Counted from the stretch's first letter, positions 35,126-46,999 are shown. The stretch is DNA of 64,000 nucleotides from Alligator mississippiensis (GCF_030867095.1 NC_081826.1:43316001-43380000); one strand, 5' to 3'. Made by a program: numbers and translations. The notes: a model not told the origin generated them from the sequence alone.

Positions 35126-35873
35126 TAACATTAGATTAATATGGCTTACTAGTAGTACCTTGTCAGTTGTACAAGTAGCTGCATTGGTTTTGATGGGATT
35201 TTATCATATAGTTTCTTATATGCAGAATCATGCTCCTATATGCAGTTTTTGAAGACCAGAAAGTACCTTTTTAAAATGTATATCCCAAGAACCTCAGTAG
35301 GGTGAAAACTGCAGCCTAAAAAGGAGGATTTGAATATAAAAGAAATGAGAATATAAATATAAATTAATACAAAAGAATGGAGAGTGAGTCTTGATGCTGG
35401 GCTATTATAACAGGTGGAAAACCAGAGGAAGTAAGAGCACAGACATGCTTCACTTCTGATAATTCCAACAATGGGAAATAAGATTGCAAAGGTATGTGCC
35501 TGCCATGCAAGAAAATGTTAAAAAAATCAATACAGTACTGGATACAAGGACACTGTGTGCATATGAAACGGGAGAATTATGATCACTGAATGTGAAAGGC
35601 CCAGTCTGCAGGACTAATAAAAACTCAAAATTAAATCTTGAGGTATGCTGCCAGGCAGGGAATCACCATGCAATCATGCACTCTTGAAAGTGGGCTGCAT
35701 AAATGTGAGTCCCCACCTAGAACCGTGTAAACAAGTCTAAATGTGGATATTAAGCACATTGTTAAAACGTTTATACTGGATGTTTCAGTGGACGGTGAAT
35801 TCAGTAAGACACTAGCTGTAGGGGCCATTATTTGGCTATTCACATATAGCAGCATTAATACTATTATGAAATA
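35126..35873. other. Non-genic DNA upstream of the FRAT region
   Basis: AT-rich, with no gene or defined repeat. Confidence 0.45.
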
Positions 35874-35990
35874 CTAGCGAATTGCCCATCAAGAATGGCG
35901 GGGAGGGGGGGGGGGAGGCAGGAAGGAGCCGCCTCCCAGGAGCAGGGGGGGAAGCTTGCCCCGCCAGCACCCCCCTGCCCGTTTCTACAG
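35874..35990 (-). mobile_element. Helitron-like 3' end, copy 2
   Basis: On the minus strand the terminal sequence is CCGCCATTCTTGATGGGC, then AATTCGCTAG followed by T. A hairpin (CCAT/ATGG stem, TTCTTG-type loop) lies six bases before CTAG, the classical Helitron 3' arrangement. It matches copy 1 at 4192. The opposite end was not found, so the right border is approximate; a G-run of about 11 follows the hairpin. It lies about 200 bp upstream of the FRAT CpG island. Confidence 0.5.
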
Positions 35991-36179
35991 GGGTGTGCAT
36001 GTGATCCACGGGCGTGACTGTCTCCACACGCGTTTCTTGTGCAGGGGATCTATATGCGAGTCCCCACATGTCTGCCCACGGGATCCCTAGGCATGGCTGC
36101 ACTGACTGCTCCCAAAGCGGACGGGCCAACAGCCCAGGGAGACCAGCCGATGGATTACCCCCATTTCACAGCTCAGCAA

Positions 36180-37480
36180 AGCAGCCCAGACACCCGCCGG
36201 GCGCGGAGCCAGGGCTGCGGCCCGCCCCCTGTCCTCAGTGCGGGGTTTGAAAGCGGGCGAGCCCATGTGACTAGCAGACGGGGGGGGGGACGGCGGCACT
36301 TGGGCTGTTCCTGTCGCCGCAGAGGAGGGTTCATCTGGGGATCCCGGCGGCCTGGGCGCTACCATTCGCCACGCTCGTCCGCTCGCGCCCCCCCGCCTCC
36401 GCGGACGCGGTGGTAGCGGCTGGAGCGCCGCGTCACCCATTGTTTACAAACCGAGCGCAGCGGGCTGCGCTCCAGCTTCACCAGCAGCCGCGTGTGCGTG
36501 TGAGCGAGCGGGGCCGGCCATGCCGTGCCGGCCGGGCGAGCGCTTCCTGCTGCTGGAGCGCGCCGTGGGCGTGGGGCCGGCGGGGTCCAAGGAGGTGGAC
36601 GCGCTGGTGGCCAAGCTGGGCGAAGTGCTGCAGCTGAGCGCGCAGCGGGCGCCGGCCCCCCGCGGCCCCGCCAGCGCCCGCGACCGCGCCGCGCCCTACT
36701 CCCCCGCCGGCCGGCCGCCCGGCGCCGCCGAGCCCCCGCGCCCGGACCCGAGCAGCCAGCGCGGGGCCAAGCAGCTGTGCGGCCGGGGCTGGCTGCGCAG
36801 CGCCGCACGCCGGAGGAAGCAGCCGCCGCCGGGGCGCGGGGGGGACGACGAGGACCCGCACCGGCTGCTGCAGCAGCTCATCCTCTCCGGGAACCTCATC
36901 AAGGAGGCCGTGCGGCGCCTGCAGCTGGCAGCGGCCACAGCGAGCGGCGGTGGGGAGGCGGCGGCGGGCGCGCTGCAGCCCCTGCAGTAGCCGCGCGGCG
37001 GGCGGGCGGGCGCGGGGAGGCGCCGGGCGTGGCTGCGGACCAGGACTGGGCGCCCGCCCGCCCGCCCGCCGTGGACTGTCAGCCCCGGGCTCTGCCCGCC
37101 CCCACCCCGGCCGGGGCAGCCCTGCGGGGCCGGGAGCGCGGAGGAGTCGCCGGCTTGTTGTGCTTTTTCCCCCCCTGCCGTTCCAGGAGCTCCGCCCCTT
37201 GCCGCGCCGCGGGGGGCTCCCTCCCGCGCCCCTTCCCCGCCCGGCTGGCCCGAGCCGTTGGCAGCAATCCTCCGTCCCCCTCAGGGAGGAGGCGCGGGGT
37301 GTCTCTTTGGAGAGGGCTTGTTTTCCATTGTGACTGAGGAGCGGGTTGACCTGGGAATCTCCCCGCGGGGAAGTGGCTGGACTGAGCCTGGGCAAGAGCC
37401 GCCAGCAAACCACGTCCGAGGCGCGCTGGACACCGGAGGTAGCGCCCGAGACACCTGCCCGCAGGCAGACACATGCTCAC
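36180..37480 (+). promoter_or_regulatory. CpG island covering promoter, CDS and early 3' UTR of FRAT
   Basis: A sharp change to dense CG dinucleotides starts near 36180 and fades after about 37480. No TATA box is evident in the expected place. About 80 bp before the start codon, at 36436-36450, CCCATTGTTTACAAACC overlaps a SOX-type (CATTGT) and a forkhead-type (TGTTTAC) core, and CGTCA (36431) is a CRE half-site. These motif matches are short and only suggestive. The transcription start cannot be fixed from sequence. Confidence 0.8.
36520..36990 (+). CDS. FRAT1: FRAT family GSK3-binding protein (Wnt pathway), intronless
   Basis: FRAT/GBP proteins bind glycogen synthase kinase 3, keep it from Axin and so favour beta-catenin stability in Wnt signalling; they act in cytoplasm and nucleus. 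The 156-residue frame starts MPCR, as vertebrate FRATs do, then FLLLERAVGVG and EVDALVAKLGEVLQL (residues 9-39), matching the conserved N-terminal block. CGRGWLR lies at 87-93. Residues 109-135 (DDEDPHRLLQQLILSGNLIK, then EAVRRLQ) are nearly identical to the GSK3-binding helix of mammalian FRATs. The C-terminus is alanine/glycine-rich. The ATG has G at -3, and an in-frame upstream start is not needed. It is much shorter than human FRAT1 or FRAT2: the acidic N-terminal run and much of the proline-rich linker are absent. As in mammals, the gene is a single exon. FRAT1 versus FRAT2 cannot be decided, so the symbol is provisional; a single ancestral-type copy is likely. Confidence 0.93.
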   Translation: MPCRPGERFLLLERAVGVGPAGSKEVDALVAKLGEVLQLSAQRAPAPRGPASARDRAAPYSPAGRPPGAAEPPRPDPSSQRGAKQLCGRGWLRSAARRRKQPPPGRGGDDEDPHRLLQQLILSGNLIKEAVRRLQLAAATASGGGEAAAGALQPLQ

Positions 37481-37542
37481 GCACCCACAGACTCGCGCAC
37501 GTGCGTGCCGGAGAGATGCTGTTTTTTGTTGGTCTTTTTTTT

Positions 37543-37548
37543 AATAAA
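37543..37548 (+). terminator. Candidate poly(A) signal AATAAA (proximal)
   Basis: AATAAA follows a T-run in the 3' part of the FRAT locus, 550 bp after the stop codon. The downstream sequence is A/G-rich rather than GT-rich, so it is a weaker candidate than 37694. Confidence 0.35.
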
Positions 37549-37693
37549 AGAAAGAAAGGAAGAAAAATAGACCTTCCCAATGGCTGGCTGACAAGCAGCT
37601 GTTGATTAAAAATCTCTACGCTTCGTACCGGAGTGTCCAAATTGTGTTCCTGGGTCACAGGACTCCTTTGTCTAAATGAAAATGTCTGTATTG

Positions 37694-37699
37694 AATAAA
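37694..37699 (+). terminator. Candidate FRAT poly(A) signal AATAAA
   Basis: AATAAA is followed within 10 bases by GTGGTCTTGTTTTT, a GT/T-rich downstream element. It gives a 3' UTR of about 0.7 kb. Further AATAAA sites at 38173 and 40375 could serve longer transcripts. Confidence 0.55.
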
Positions 37700-37719
37700 C
37701 GTGGTCTTGTTTTTATGCG

Positions 37720-40700
37720 GGAGTCTCATGTCTTCTTGGCACCCAAGGGGAAGGGAGCCCTCATCCCTATGAGGCAAGCTCCAGGGATGACCCTCTTGGA
37801 GAAACAACACCGAAACCGAGTCTTCCCGTTCTGGTGAGAGCTCCATTTTGCAGACAAAGCCCCCTCCCATCCGCATAGTCTGAGGCAGTGGGACACCAGT
37901 TATTAATGCAGGGAGATGCAATTGAGACCCTTTGTTTGCCAAGCAGCCTTCTTAACTAAGCCCACAGACACCCTTTTGTGTCGTCTGCAACGTTGCCATA
38001 GGAATTTTTAAGTCAAATCACACTTGACACCACCATTAACAATGTATGATGGCATTAGTGAGAGGAATGCCGCTGAAGTTGGCTATTTATTCATGCTTCC
38101 TGTTTCTGCAGAAAAGCCTACAAATATTTTGGAGATAGAGTGGTATGGGTTTCCACTGGGTCACGGGAAAAGAATAAAAATATGTTTAGTATTCAATAGG
38201 ATCTGATACTGATCAAAGACTGTGTGTGTATACACATTGTATTCCGGTTACCAGGTACACTTCTGTTTGATTCTAAGAGCCAGAGAGCATTTTAAGATCA
38301 AGGTTTGAACACACCTGACAGGCTGGAACACCACAGTTTCCCCTCCCCTATTCAATTTAAGGTAAAAGCTGCTCCTTTGAAGAAGGTAACAATCTTCCTA
38401 TGTGAAAGAAAATGGAAGATGTTTGCTTTTGCCTGAAAAGGCAGTTTGAGCATTTGGATGTAGGTGAACAATTAGTTCTTTTGAAGGTCAAATCTGATCC
38501 AGAAATAAGCATATTTTATTGTTTTTATTCTGCATCTAATTCTGGGACCATTTAATAGCTTACATAATATATAGCACATATTTATATATGTTTTTAATGT
38601 CCTGCTGAAGTAGTAAATTTTATAAGCAGAATATATTTTCAACTAGCTGTATCTTGTTCTAATGATTTGTGTGTCCATATTTGTTTTTTGAGAAACCTGT
38701 AACTCAAAGAAACAGGTGAAGTGGAATTTTAGAAACACTAATGTCTTTAATTTTACTTCTTGAAAAATATAACTGAATGTTTCCTGGTTACTTCTCTGCA
38801 TTTTACACGGTCTAGAAATTACTTGGGTTTGCTGTCTCCTTCTCTTAATAAGTACCAATGCTGCATGTGTGGATTGGGAATAATACAGAGGATTCTTTTT
38901 AAATTCCTCTTTTTTTTTTTTTTAATGTTGAAACAAGTTGATAACATGTAAAGCTTTCTGAATTTCAACCATAACGACCTGCCAGTGTGTCTTTCAAAAG
39001 CTAATTAGTTTTCATGTTTGACTTGTAGTCAGAATTGCGCCTGCTATGCCACCACTATACTGTGTGGTGAATTTGAACCCTTGGTTGAACCGTTTAATTT
39101 AGTATATGCTCAGTTAGTTCATACTAAGCCTGCCCATTTAGTATAATGCTATGTCTAAGTTACGTATTAGCTAATGCACAGTCAATAGTTACACAGGTTT
39201 GGCTAATTCTGTAACTAAAATAAAAGCCATCTAGAATGTTCCCATATGTATGTGAAAGCTTATGTGGATAATTTAACCTGAATTTTCTACCAGTGCTCTT
39301 GATGTCCCCTCTCCCCTCCCCCAGTAAATGTCAGGTATGTATAGTCTAAGGACAACTAACTATTTAATGTGCCCTTCGTAGTCCTTGAAAGACATGGGGC
39401 ATTCCTTCCAGGGACTTAACTAGATTTGTCACTTTTCTTAGAAAAGGTATTGACCACCTGTTTTTTTTTTTTAAGCATCCTAAATTACTTCTGACTGTCC
39501 TTACTTTCCTTTGTGAAAGGCTGGGATAACTATATATGAAAAGACTATCTTGAGTGTAGAAGGTTTTGGCACTTGTTTTGGATAACTTGAATAACTCACT
39601 GATATGCCTTCAACACTTGTAACGTGAACATCCTAAACTCATGCCAATAACCTTTAGCACACCACCATATCTTCCTTATATGTCTTAAGAAAATTTATCT
39701 TATTCAAAATAGAGCTTGCCTCACTTTTTCATAAAGAAACAGATCGAATTCTGCCTATCATCTTGGCTTTAGAAAACATGTTTTTACAAAACTGGACCAT
39801 TTTGAAATGTACATAAGCTTTCTTTTTAATATATTAATTTTGAAAATTAAAACATTAAAAAAAATTCAATTTTATCTTGCAAACTTTGCTGCACATCTTT
39901 GTACTACTAGAAAGTGAAAGTATAAAGTTACTATTCTAATTCAGAAGTGTATGTGTATAGTTTTTACAGCAGAGAATATAGATAGTGAAGTAAAGTATAA
40001 ACTTCTTCATACTTTGCTAAAGGAAGGCAGGATTTGTTTAATCCATTTAACCTGAACTAGTCCTTAGCTGTCAATTTGTTGATTTTTGTCCATCTAGAGA
40101 TCAGCTACAGGTATATTTAAACTTGCTTGGCGGGCATTTGTCCTTCAGAGTATGCTTCGACTGACTTCAGTTTGGAAAGATAAGATCATTTGTGTTTCAA
40201 CTGTTTTTAATTTAGCTGTTATGAAGCTAAAATAAGTCAAATGAGGGTGCCTACAACTTTCCTAGTTGCTGTTTGATTATTGTTAAGGCTTCATCTCTTT
40301 TTTTTTCTTGTCAGCTCAGCCAGCAAACTGTCAAAGCAGGATCCTTGAGCAAATACACTGATTTCCATGCTTGAAATAAAACAGAATATCTGCATAGATG
40401 TTAGCTAAAGAGTGTTACAGTAATAAGTGGTTTGAGGCTGCTTGTTTTTTTCATTGTACTTAAAGGTCCTAGGTTTTTTTCCTTGAACCTTGATTTTAAG
40501 TATTTTGTGGGGGGGAAAAAAAAGAGTTAACATTTTGCCACCCTGTGATGTTACATTAGTATGAAGCAAAGTTACCCGTTTCATTTAATAGTCTAGATTC
40601 TGGCTTTATACTCCTTGAATTGTCTTTGTATGACAACTATATTAATGAATGTTTGCTCCAAACCCTTCTTTACATCATGAGTTCATCTAATTTGTTCTGC

Positions 40701-41047
40701 TGTAGTCTCCTTTTAGATCTTGAGGAATATATCAATGTAGCATATATTGAGCAGCTATAAAAACCTGCATAGTCTCACCTTGTAATTTCCCCACTCTGAA
40801 CTGTATACGTCCCCTCATGGCACTCCCTATGGCATTCTTCCTGTATTTTAAATATCTTTATTATCAAATTCTGTTTTAAAATCCACTTATGTTACCTCAC
40901 TTCCTCCTTTAGCTTCTAATTTTGCTTTAGCTCAGTCTTTACAAATATCAGAGATCAGACATGACATTACATAGTTTTTCTATTGTCTTTTTGTACTTGT
41001 TTATTTTAAAAGACTAATTCAAACTGGGGCAAGAACCACGTTTGAAA
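37720..41047. other. Repeat-poor stretch downstream of FRAT
   Basis: About 3.3 kb with no recognisable transposon, the longest such gap near the gene. It contains AATAAA at 38173 and 40375 and several T-runs (for example 38908-38924). It could hold an extended FRAT 3' UTR or conserved regulatory DNA; the sequence alone does not tell. Confidence 0.45.
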
Positions 41048-41055
41048 CCCTAGCC

Positions 41056-41243
41056 CAGGTGTGTCCAACCTTTTTGAACGTGGGGCCGGATCATGAACTT
41101 CTTATCACCCAGTGGGCAGTGAGCCATATTCAAAGACCTCACAGGAAGCGGTATCACATCAGTACAGTGTTTACTTTCGTTTCCTGTCGCAACACCTTGG
41201 GCCTCAGAAAACAGCTTGGAGGGCAGTATGTTGGACAAGCCTG
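41056..41243. mobile_element. hAT MITE (188 bp), CAGGNNTGTCCAAC family
   Basis: The ends CAGGTGTGTCCAACC and GTTGGACAAGCCTG are inverted, flanked by an exact 8-bp duplication CCCTAGCC (41048-41055 and 41244-41251). GGGGCCGGATCA near the left and GGGCCTCAG near the right are typical subterminal motifs. Non-coding. Confidence 0.92.
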
Positions 41244-41251
41244 CCCTAGCC

Positions 41252-43136
41252 CTACTGAAGTCAATAGCTTAAGTCATTGATCTCTGTGGGATTTTCGCCC
41301 TGTCTTCAAAACCAAAAAAATCACTTTACTTAGTAATAAATACATATGCAGGTACAAGAGAGTGACATATTTCTCATGACAAAATAGCCTGTATACATAA
41401 CTTGATAGGAAGTTTTAGGGTTGTGTAGTACATTTGACTAAGGATCCAATTCTTTCGAGTGGAAACCAAGTATAATTGAACTGAGAAATTAGTGATCAAA
41501 AACAACTAGAACAAAACAGACAAACCATCCCTCTACACATGCAAGGGAACTGAAGTGATAAATCTTTTTAATTAAAGAGCTGTTAAGGCAAGGGTGTTGC
41601 TTCTGATGTTAGTTTCCAACCTCAGCAGTTTTACTGTAGAAACAGTCTCAAAGGTAAGAAAATACTACTTTCTTTATTGTATGAAGTGAAACTAGGAAAC
41701 TATACTGCAAACAGCCTTGTTCATTTTCCTCACAGGTGGGTAGTCTCAGTCCTCAAATATCTTAAAAGAAACTTCAGTTTCCCTCTGAGTGTACTCAGTC
41801 TTATTTAATCAATTCATAGTTAAGAGGATGGCTGCTGATAAAATTATCTAGAGAGGCTGCTGTTTCACAGCTCAATGTAATAATTTTTATAGCAGTATTA
41901 CAACAAAAATCAAAACCATTACTTCATTGTATGTTCTTTGTTCTGTGGCAAGGCAGCTTTGAGAGGTAGTATAGCAGGCAAATGTTTTAATTGTTAGAAA
42001 TGGATTCGAATGACCTGATATTAAATATTTTGCTGCTTTCAGCAGTTTACCACTATAGGTACATTTTTGTTCTACCTATATCATTGTGATTGCCCTAATT
42101 TAAATGCTTAACTCTAAAGGCAAAGATTCAGAGTTGAAACTACTAATCCATACTTTTGCCGCCTTAATGCACATTATCATGCCTTTTCATCTCTTTTCCC
42201 CAGTATCAACCAAATGGATCTTGAGAAAGGTGTGTGAAACTGTGTTCATATATAAATAATATTATCAAAAAATGATTATGGAAGGTTTTAATTCCTTGGC
42301 TCTTGGAGCTAGGTATCATTAATTACAGGCAAAGTGGAAATAGCTTGGCTAATTTGATTGTGTAAATAATACCAAATAGTATGAGGTTTTTTCCCCTAAA
42401 AGTCCTTGTTAGGCAACTACAAATATAATCTTTATCTGTTCATCTCTCTACAAGATTCTTTTCTCACTAATATCTTTTGTACTCCTCAGTCAGCTTCTCT
42501 CATTTGAAGGCCTGTTCCTCTTCATGATCCCTTTATCTGTGCTCTTATCAATTGGAAATGAAGGGGCTTACATGCAATTTCTACAGCCCTTCTGCTGGGC
42601 CACAGGACAAGAAAAGTTTGATTCATGTAGCAAGAAACATTACATAACATGAAGTGTTACAGCTTGGGACTGAAAGAAAAGACTGGTTCCCTCTTCTTTC
42701 ATAATTTACTTCATCTGAAATGAGGGAATCTTGTGATATTTATTAAGTGCTTTGAGGCTTTTGGAAGAAATATTCCACAGATACACAAGATATTTCATGG
42801 ATTTCAGTTCTTGATTTTATGGTGTTACACTGGACCTTTATTTTTGTTGCATCTTTCATGAAAGCTGTAAATTATTGATGTGCCAACTATTTACTTTGTA
42901 CTGCATACGTTATAGTAAAAATATGAGGCTGGATGCCTAAATTCAGGATACCTAGCTAACTTAAGGATCATAGATAGGTATCTTCATAGTTGTCTTATAT
43001 ACGTATATGCAGTTTTAGTTAAAGCCCATATCTTTGTGGGAGCTGCAGCTGTCAAGCCTCTCAAAAAGTCAAACCACTTCAATGGGTTTTGGAAGAGGTC
43101 TGAATTCCCATCTTTTTGTTTTTGCTGCTGTTTAGT
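41252..43136. other. Non-genic unique DNA
   Basis: No gene or repeat is recognised in this AT-rich stretch. Confidence 0.5.
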
Positions 43137-43660
43137 AGATTCATAGATGCTAGGGTTGGAAGGGACCTCAATAGATCATCGAGTCTGACCCCCTGCATAG
43201 GCAGGAAAGAGTGCTGGGTTCAGATGACCCCAGCTAGATGCTTATCTAACCTCCTCTTGAAGACCCCCAGGGTAGGGGAGAGCACCACCTCCCTTGGGAG
43301 CCCATTCCAGACCTTGGCCACTCTAACTGTGTTCTTCCTAGTGTCCAATCTAAATCTGCTCTCTGCTAGCTTGTGGCCATTACTTCTTGTAACCCCCGGG
43401 GGCGCCTTGTTGAATAAAACCTCACCAATTCCCTTCTGTGCCCCTGTGATGAACTTATAGGCAGCCACAAGGTCGCCTCTCAACCTTCTCTTGCGGAGGC
43501 TGAAGAGGTCCAGGTGCCCTAGTCTCTCCTCGTAGGGCTTGGCCTGCAAGCCCTTAACCATATGAGTGGCCCTTCTCTGGACCCTCTCCAGGTTATCCAC
43601 ATCCCTCTTGAAGCGTGGCGCCCAAAACTGCACGCAGTATTCCAACTGTACAGAACTTGT
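43137..43660 (-). mobile_element. CR1 LINE 3' end, minus strand
   Basis: A 5'-truncated CR1 in reverse orientation. A stop-free minus-strand frame (43672-43220) covers the ORF2 C-terminus: QLEYCVQFWAPRFKRDVDNL, the RVQRRATHMVKGL block, LDLFSLRKRRLRGDLVAAYK, GVTRSNGHKL and WNGLPREVVLSPTLGVFKRR. Then follows the 3' untranslated part, ending near 43137. It extends further into the RT-connecting region than the copy at 4775 and is equally well preserved, so it is also fairly young. Confidence 0.93.
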
Positions 43661-44984
43661 TTTCCAAAGCAAGGTTAAAAGGATAGTCCATTATAAATAA
43701 ATAGTAAATTGTTATCTTTTTATTGATAGGCAAGATGTTTTTAAAAAGAAGCAAAGCTATTGTTTCAGTGCAACACTAGTTATGCTCTACATGCAAATTG
43801 TCCCAACAGTCATTCCTGGACAGGCCTATCAAGAAGCAATGTGTTGTTATGGAGTTTAGCAGATGCTATTGACTAAGCTAGGAAGTGAGATTTCAGTCAT
43901 ATACTGCAAGTATATACTGGGAGTTTGACTTAAGTGGGGAGAGCCTGACAATTTGGAGGTTACTCGCAGAAGAGGACAGATAAGTTACTACTATAGGCAC
44001 CAAGAAGTGTGGCACACTGAGAACTGTCTGCTTGCCGCAGTTTGCCAGGAATAAGTTTTGTGACTGGGGAAAATTGTGTCACTGAGAGCTACGTGTACAT
44101 ATAGGGGAATTGAAGAAACCTTTGAGAGGAACAGCTTTCCAAGGAACTGCCCAGATGTTGGAGTACAAGGTGAAAGAGAAAGAATGCTCTTAGGAAGAGG
44201 TGAAGTAGCAAACAGCAGAGAGGGAATGAGGGTCTCTGTGCTAGACCCCAAAGGAGTTGATGGGCCTGGATTTCCCTATTGACAACAGTGGATGATCCTA
44301 TCAAAAACAGAGAGAGAGTGTGGGGTACAAGCCTGAAGCGGGTGGGAGACTCAGGGCTCGTCGTCTCCAAGGCAGGGGCATGTCTCACTAGCCAGATTCC
44401 AAGCATGCAAACACCACTCAGTCATATACAGTACCTTTTCTGTTACCCAAAGTGGCAAGCTTTTATTTATTTATTTATGTATTTATTTTTACAAACCTGT
44501 AACTGTTGGTACAACAAACTCTTTTTCTGAGCTTTAATACAATACTATATGCCTACTCTGTTGTAAAGTATCTTGTAACTCACTTATCCAAACAGGTTTT
44601 CAGCAGGTACTTTCTAAAGAGGTTCAGATAACTGAAGACATACTGTCCTCTAAACCAAGAAATAAACTGGTGTTGGTCTTCCTAGATTGTCCCCAAAAGT
44701 TGCTCCCAAACATGCCAGAGACTTTGCCACGTCTTTTATTTGTTCACCAGTAGACTTTATCCCCTGTTGCTGAACATCCCCTCTCCCCTCCAAAAATTGC
44801 TATAGTTCAAACATTGCTCTTCATGGGATGCAGCTTTTCTGCTTGGCCATGAGCACAGAAGATGCCTGTTCCATTTGAGTGAGATAGAAATTAAAAAACA
44901 AAACAAAACTCTTTTGGTCTTTTTTCTTAAAAAAACACAAGCCAAGTGAGAGAGGCTCCTGAATCAGTTAATCACATGCCATAG
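43661..44984. other. Non-genic DNA
   Basis: No gene is supported. The stretch at 44040-44400 is slightly GC-richer with no known origin. A TTTA-rich run lies at 44461-44490. Confidence 0.45.
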
Positions 44985-46238
44985 CATGCTCTACTGCCCC
45001 CACTAGCAGGACCAGGCCCCAAGGACAGCCATGATGCCCCCTGGTGGTCCAAAAGCTACTGCCCTGCACTAGCTCCAGGTGGCTCCCTTTACATTCATCT
45101 GCCATGCCTTGATGTAATAATTGATTTTTCAAAGGGAAGCTGCCCCAGGGGCCTAGAGTTTCCCCTCATCCTACCTTTGCTAGTAGCCCCTTCCTGGACC
45201 CTGCTAGCTCAAATTCAGTCCTTCACTAGATGAGTCCTCCTGGCCTATACATACTCCAGGACACCTGTTGCCTTTTGGGCTACTTATGGCCTGTAACCTT
45301 CCCTACAGCCATGGTCATACCTTGCAGGTTTTTCTTAATTATATAATTCTGTCCCTTGTAGAGGCCTCAGCCTTCTCAGCTTCTGCCTCCCTTTTCTCTG
45401 GCTGCAAGCCTACAGCCCTGGCCCACTGATTCGGGTTCAGCCTTCCTGGCTTCAGCCCCATCAGTCAACAGTGTCTCTGTACTTCACCTCTCTCATCCTG
45501 GGCCCTGGCCCCAGAATTTGGCCTTATGGGCTGCTAGGCCCCTGATTTCTGCCTTTTTGGGCTGATCTTGCCCCTCCTGGGGGGGGCTATAGGTCACTGA
45601 CCCTGATTCTCACCCCTCCCAGGCACTTGTTTCACCCTTCTTGGGCTGTGGGTCCTTCACTCTGGTTCATGTACTGTTTGGGCAGTAGGTCTTCCAGCAG
45701 GTTAGTTTGTACCCTGCTCAGGCACTGGGCCCTTGACTCTGTTTCTGCTGGTCTCACACTTGGAGTCTTACCCTGGCAGGGCTTAAGGCAGTCTAGCTAC
45801 AACCCAGAGTGAGCCCCTCCTGACTCTTAACAATGGTTCTAAGAAAGGGTCTCAGCATAGATGGATACAACCCAGAGCCAGGTTTTAAGTTCTCAGCATC
45901 TTAGTTATAGCTCCCAGGCAGCTCAGTAGTCAACAAGGCATTGCCTTACAAGCTTCCTGGCCAGTTACTCCTTCCTCTGCAGCATGCAGCATCAGACTCA
46001 CTGCCTGCACTGGCTTAATGTGCCCTGTCCAGTCATGTGAGCCTGCAGCTTCGCCACACGTGTTCTTTTCCTGTGTCTGATGACCTGCCTGCTTTCTCAG
46101 CTCAGGCTTAGCAAAGCAGCCTGCAGTCCCTTGCTTGGCTGCAAATGTTCCTCATTTCTTTAATACAGCTCCATGCCTGCCCTCTTGCAGCTAACCTCTA
46201 TTCAGGTGCTCTGGGTCCTAACTGCAGAATTCTTTTTC
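44985..46238. other. Pyrimidine-rich repeat-like region, unclassified
   Basis: This 1.25-kb stretch is rich in CCT/TGG words (GGGCTGNNGG, CTTCAGCC, CCTGATTCT) repeating at irregular spacings of roughly 35-70 bp, especially at 45360-45780. It looks like a degenerate tandem or an old retroelement part. No ends or frames could be defined. Confidence 0.35.
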
Positions 46239-46246
46239 CTTTAAGT

Positions 46247-46889
46247 CAGAGGTTCCCAACCTTTCTTATATTGCAGACCAGCAAACTCACTCAAAGAATT
46301 TTGGCAGACCGGGCATAGAAACAATCTAATTTACATATTTAAATTTGCGAATGTTCAAATATGTAAATTTGTAAATATTTAAGTTTGTACCTGGGTGTGG
46401 GGTAGGGCATTACAGCCATGGGTACCAGGGAACCCTGCAAGGGAGGGGGCTGCTCAGGTGGTGGCCCAGGGGGAGACTCAGCTAGGGCTGCCTGGGAAGA
46501 AGGGGCTCTGCTGCCTTCCTTAGGAGCAAGCAGTGGAGTTGCCACCCCACCCTCTGCCCCAGGCATTTCCCTGCCCACATCCCCCCTGCTCCCAGCCACA
46601 GGTGGGGCTGGGGGTCCTGTCCAGTCTGGGCCCTGGTACTTGCTGTGCAGGCAGTGCCTCATTGGGTGCAGCCATGGCAGCAGGAGTGGGACAAGATGCA
46701 TGGAGCTGGCTGCCTCTCTCTTGGGGCTGCCCTGCTACCCAGCTTTAACTCCACATCCGACTGCTGGGGGAGGAAGCTGCTCACCCAGGCAGACAGATGG
46801 GGGTCCGAATTGGGGGCTTGTGCCACAACCTGGCAGCCAACTCTTCATGGCCTGGTACCAGGCTGCGGCCTGGTGGTTGGGAACCTCTG
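46247..46889. mobile_element. hAT element (643 bp), CAGAGGTTCCCAACC family
   Basis: A perfect 15-bp terminal inverted repeat, CAGAGGTTCCCAACC and GGTTGGGAACCTCTG, is flanked by an exact 8-bp duplication CTTTAAGT (46239-46246 and 46890-46897). Subterminal AGACCAGCAA and GGCCTGGTGG motifs are typical of the type. The GC-rich core (46400-46860) holds frames on both strands without a transposase signature. The perfect ends suggest a fairly young insertion. Confidence 0.94.
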
Positions 46890-46999
46890 CTTTAAGTGAC
46901 AGGAGCTTCCAGGCTTCTTATCACACCCTGCTTTTGACAAGCAATCCTCTGAAAGCATTTCCTCTTCTAAGTCCTATTAGCTAAGAGGGATAGTATCAA

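Noticed and set aside
36525-37337. 270-residue + strand frame overlapping FRAT in another frame
   Set aside because: Its composition is alanine/arginine/glycine-biased with no motif. The shifted frame of the FRAT sequence explains it.
36478-37413. 311-residue minus-strand frame opposite the FRAT gene
   Set aside because: It lies antisense to a strongly supported gene in a CpG island, where stop codons are rare. It has low-complexity A/R/P/G composition and no domain.
44985-46238. Endogenous retrovirus LTR
   Set aside because: No TG...CA borders, flanking duplication or adjoining coding remains could be found.
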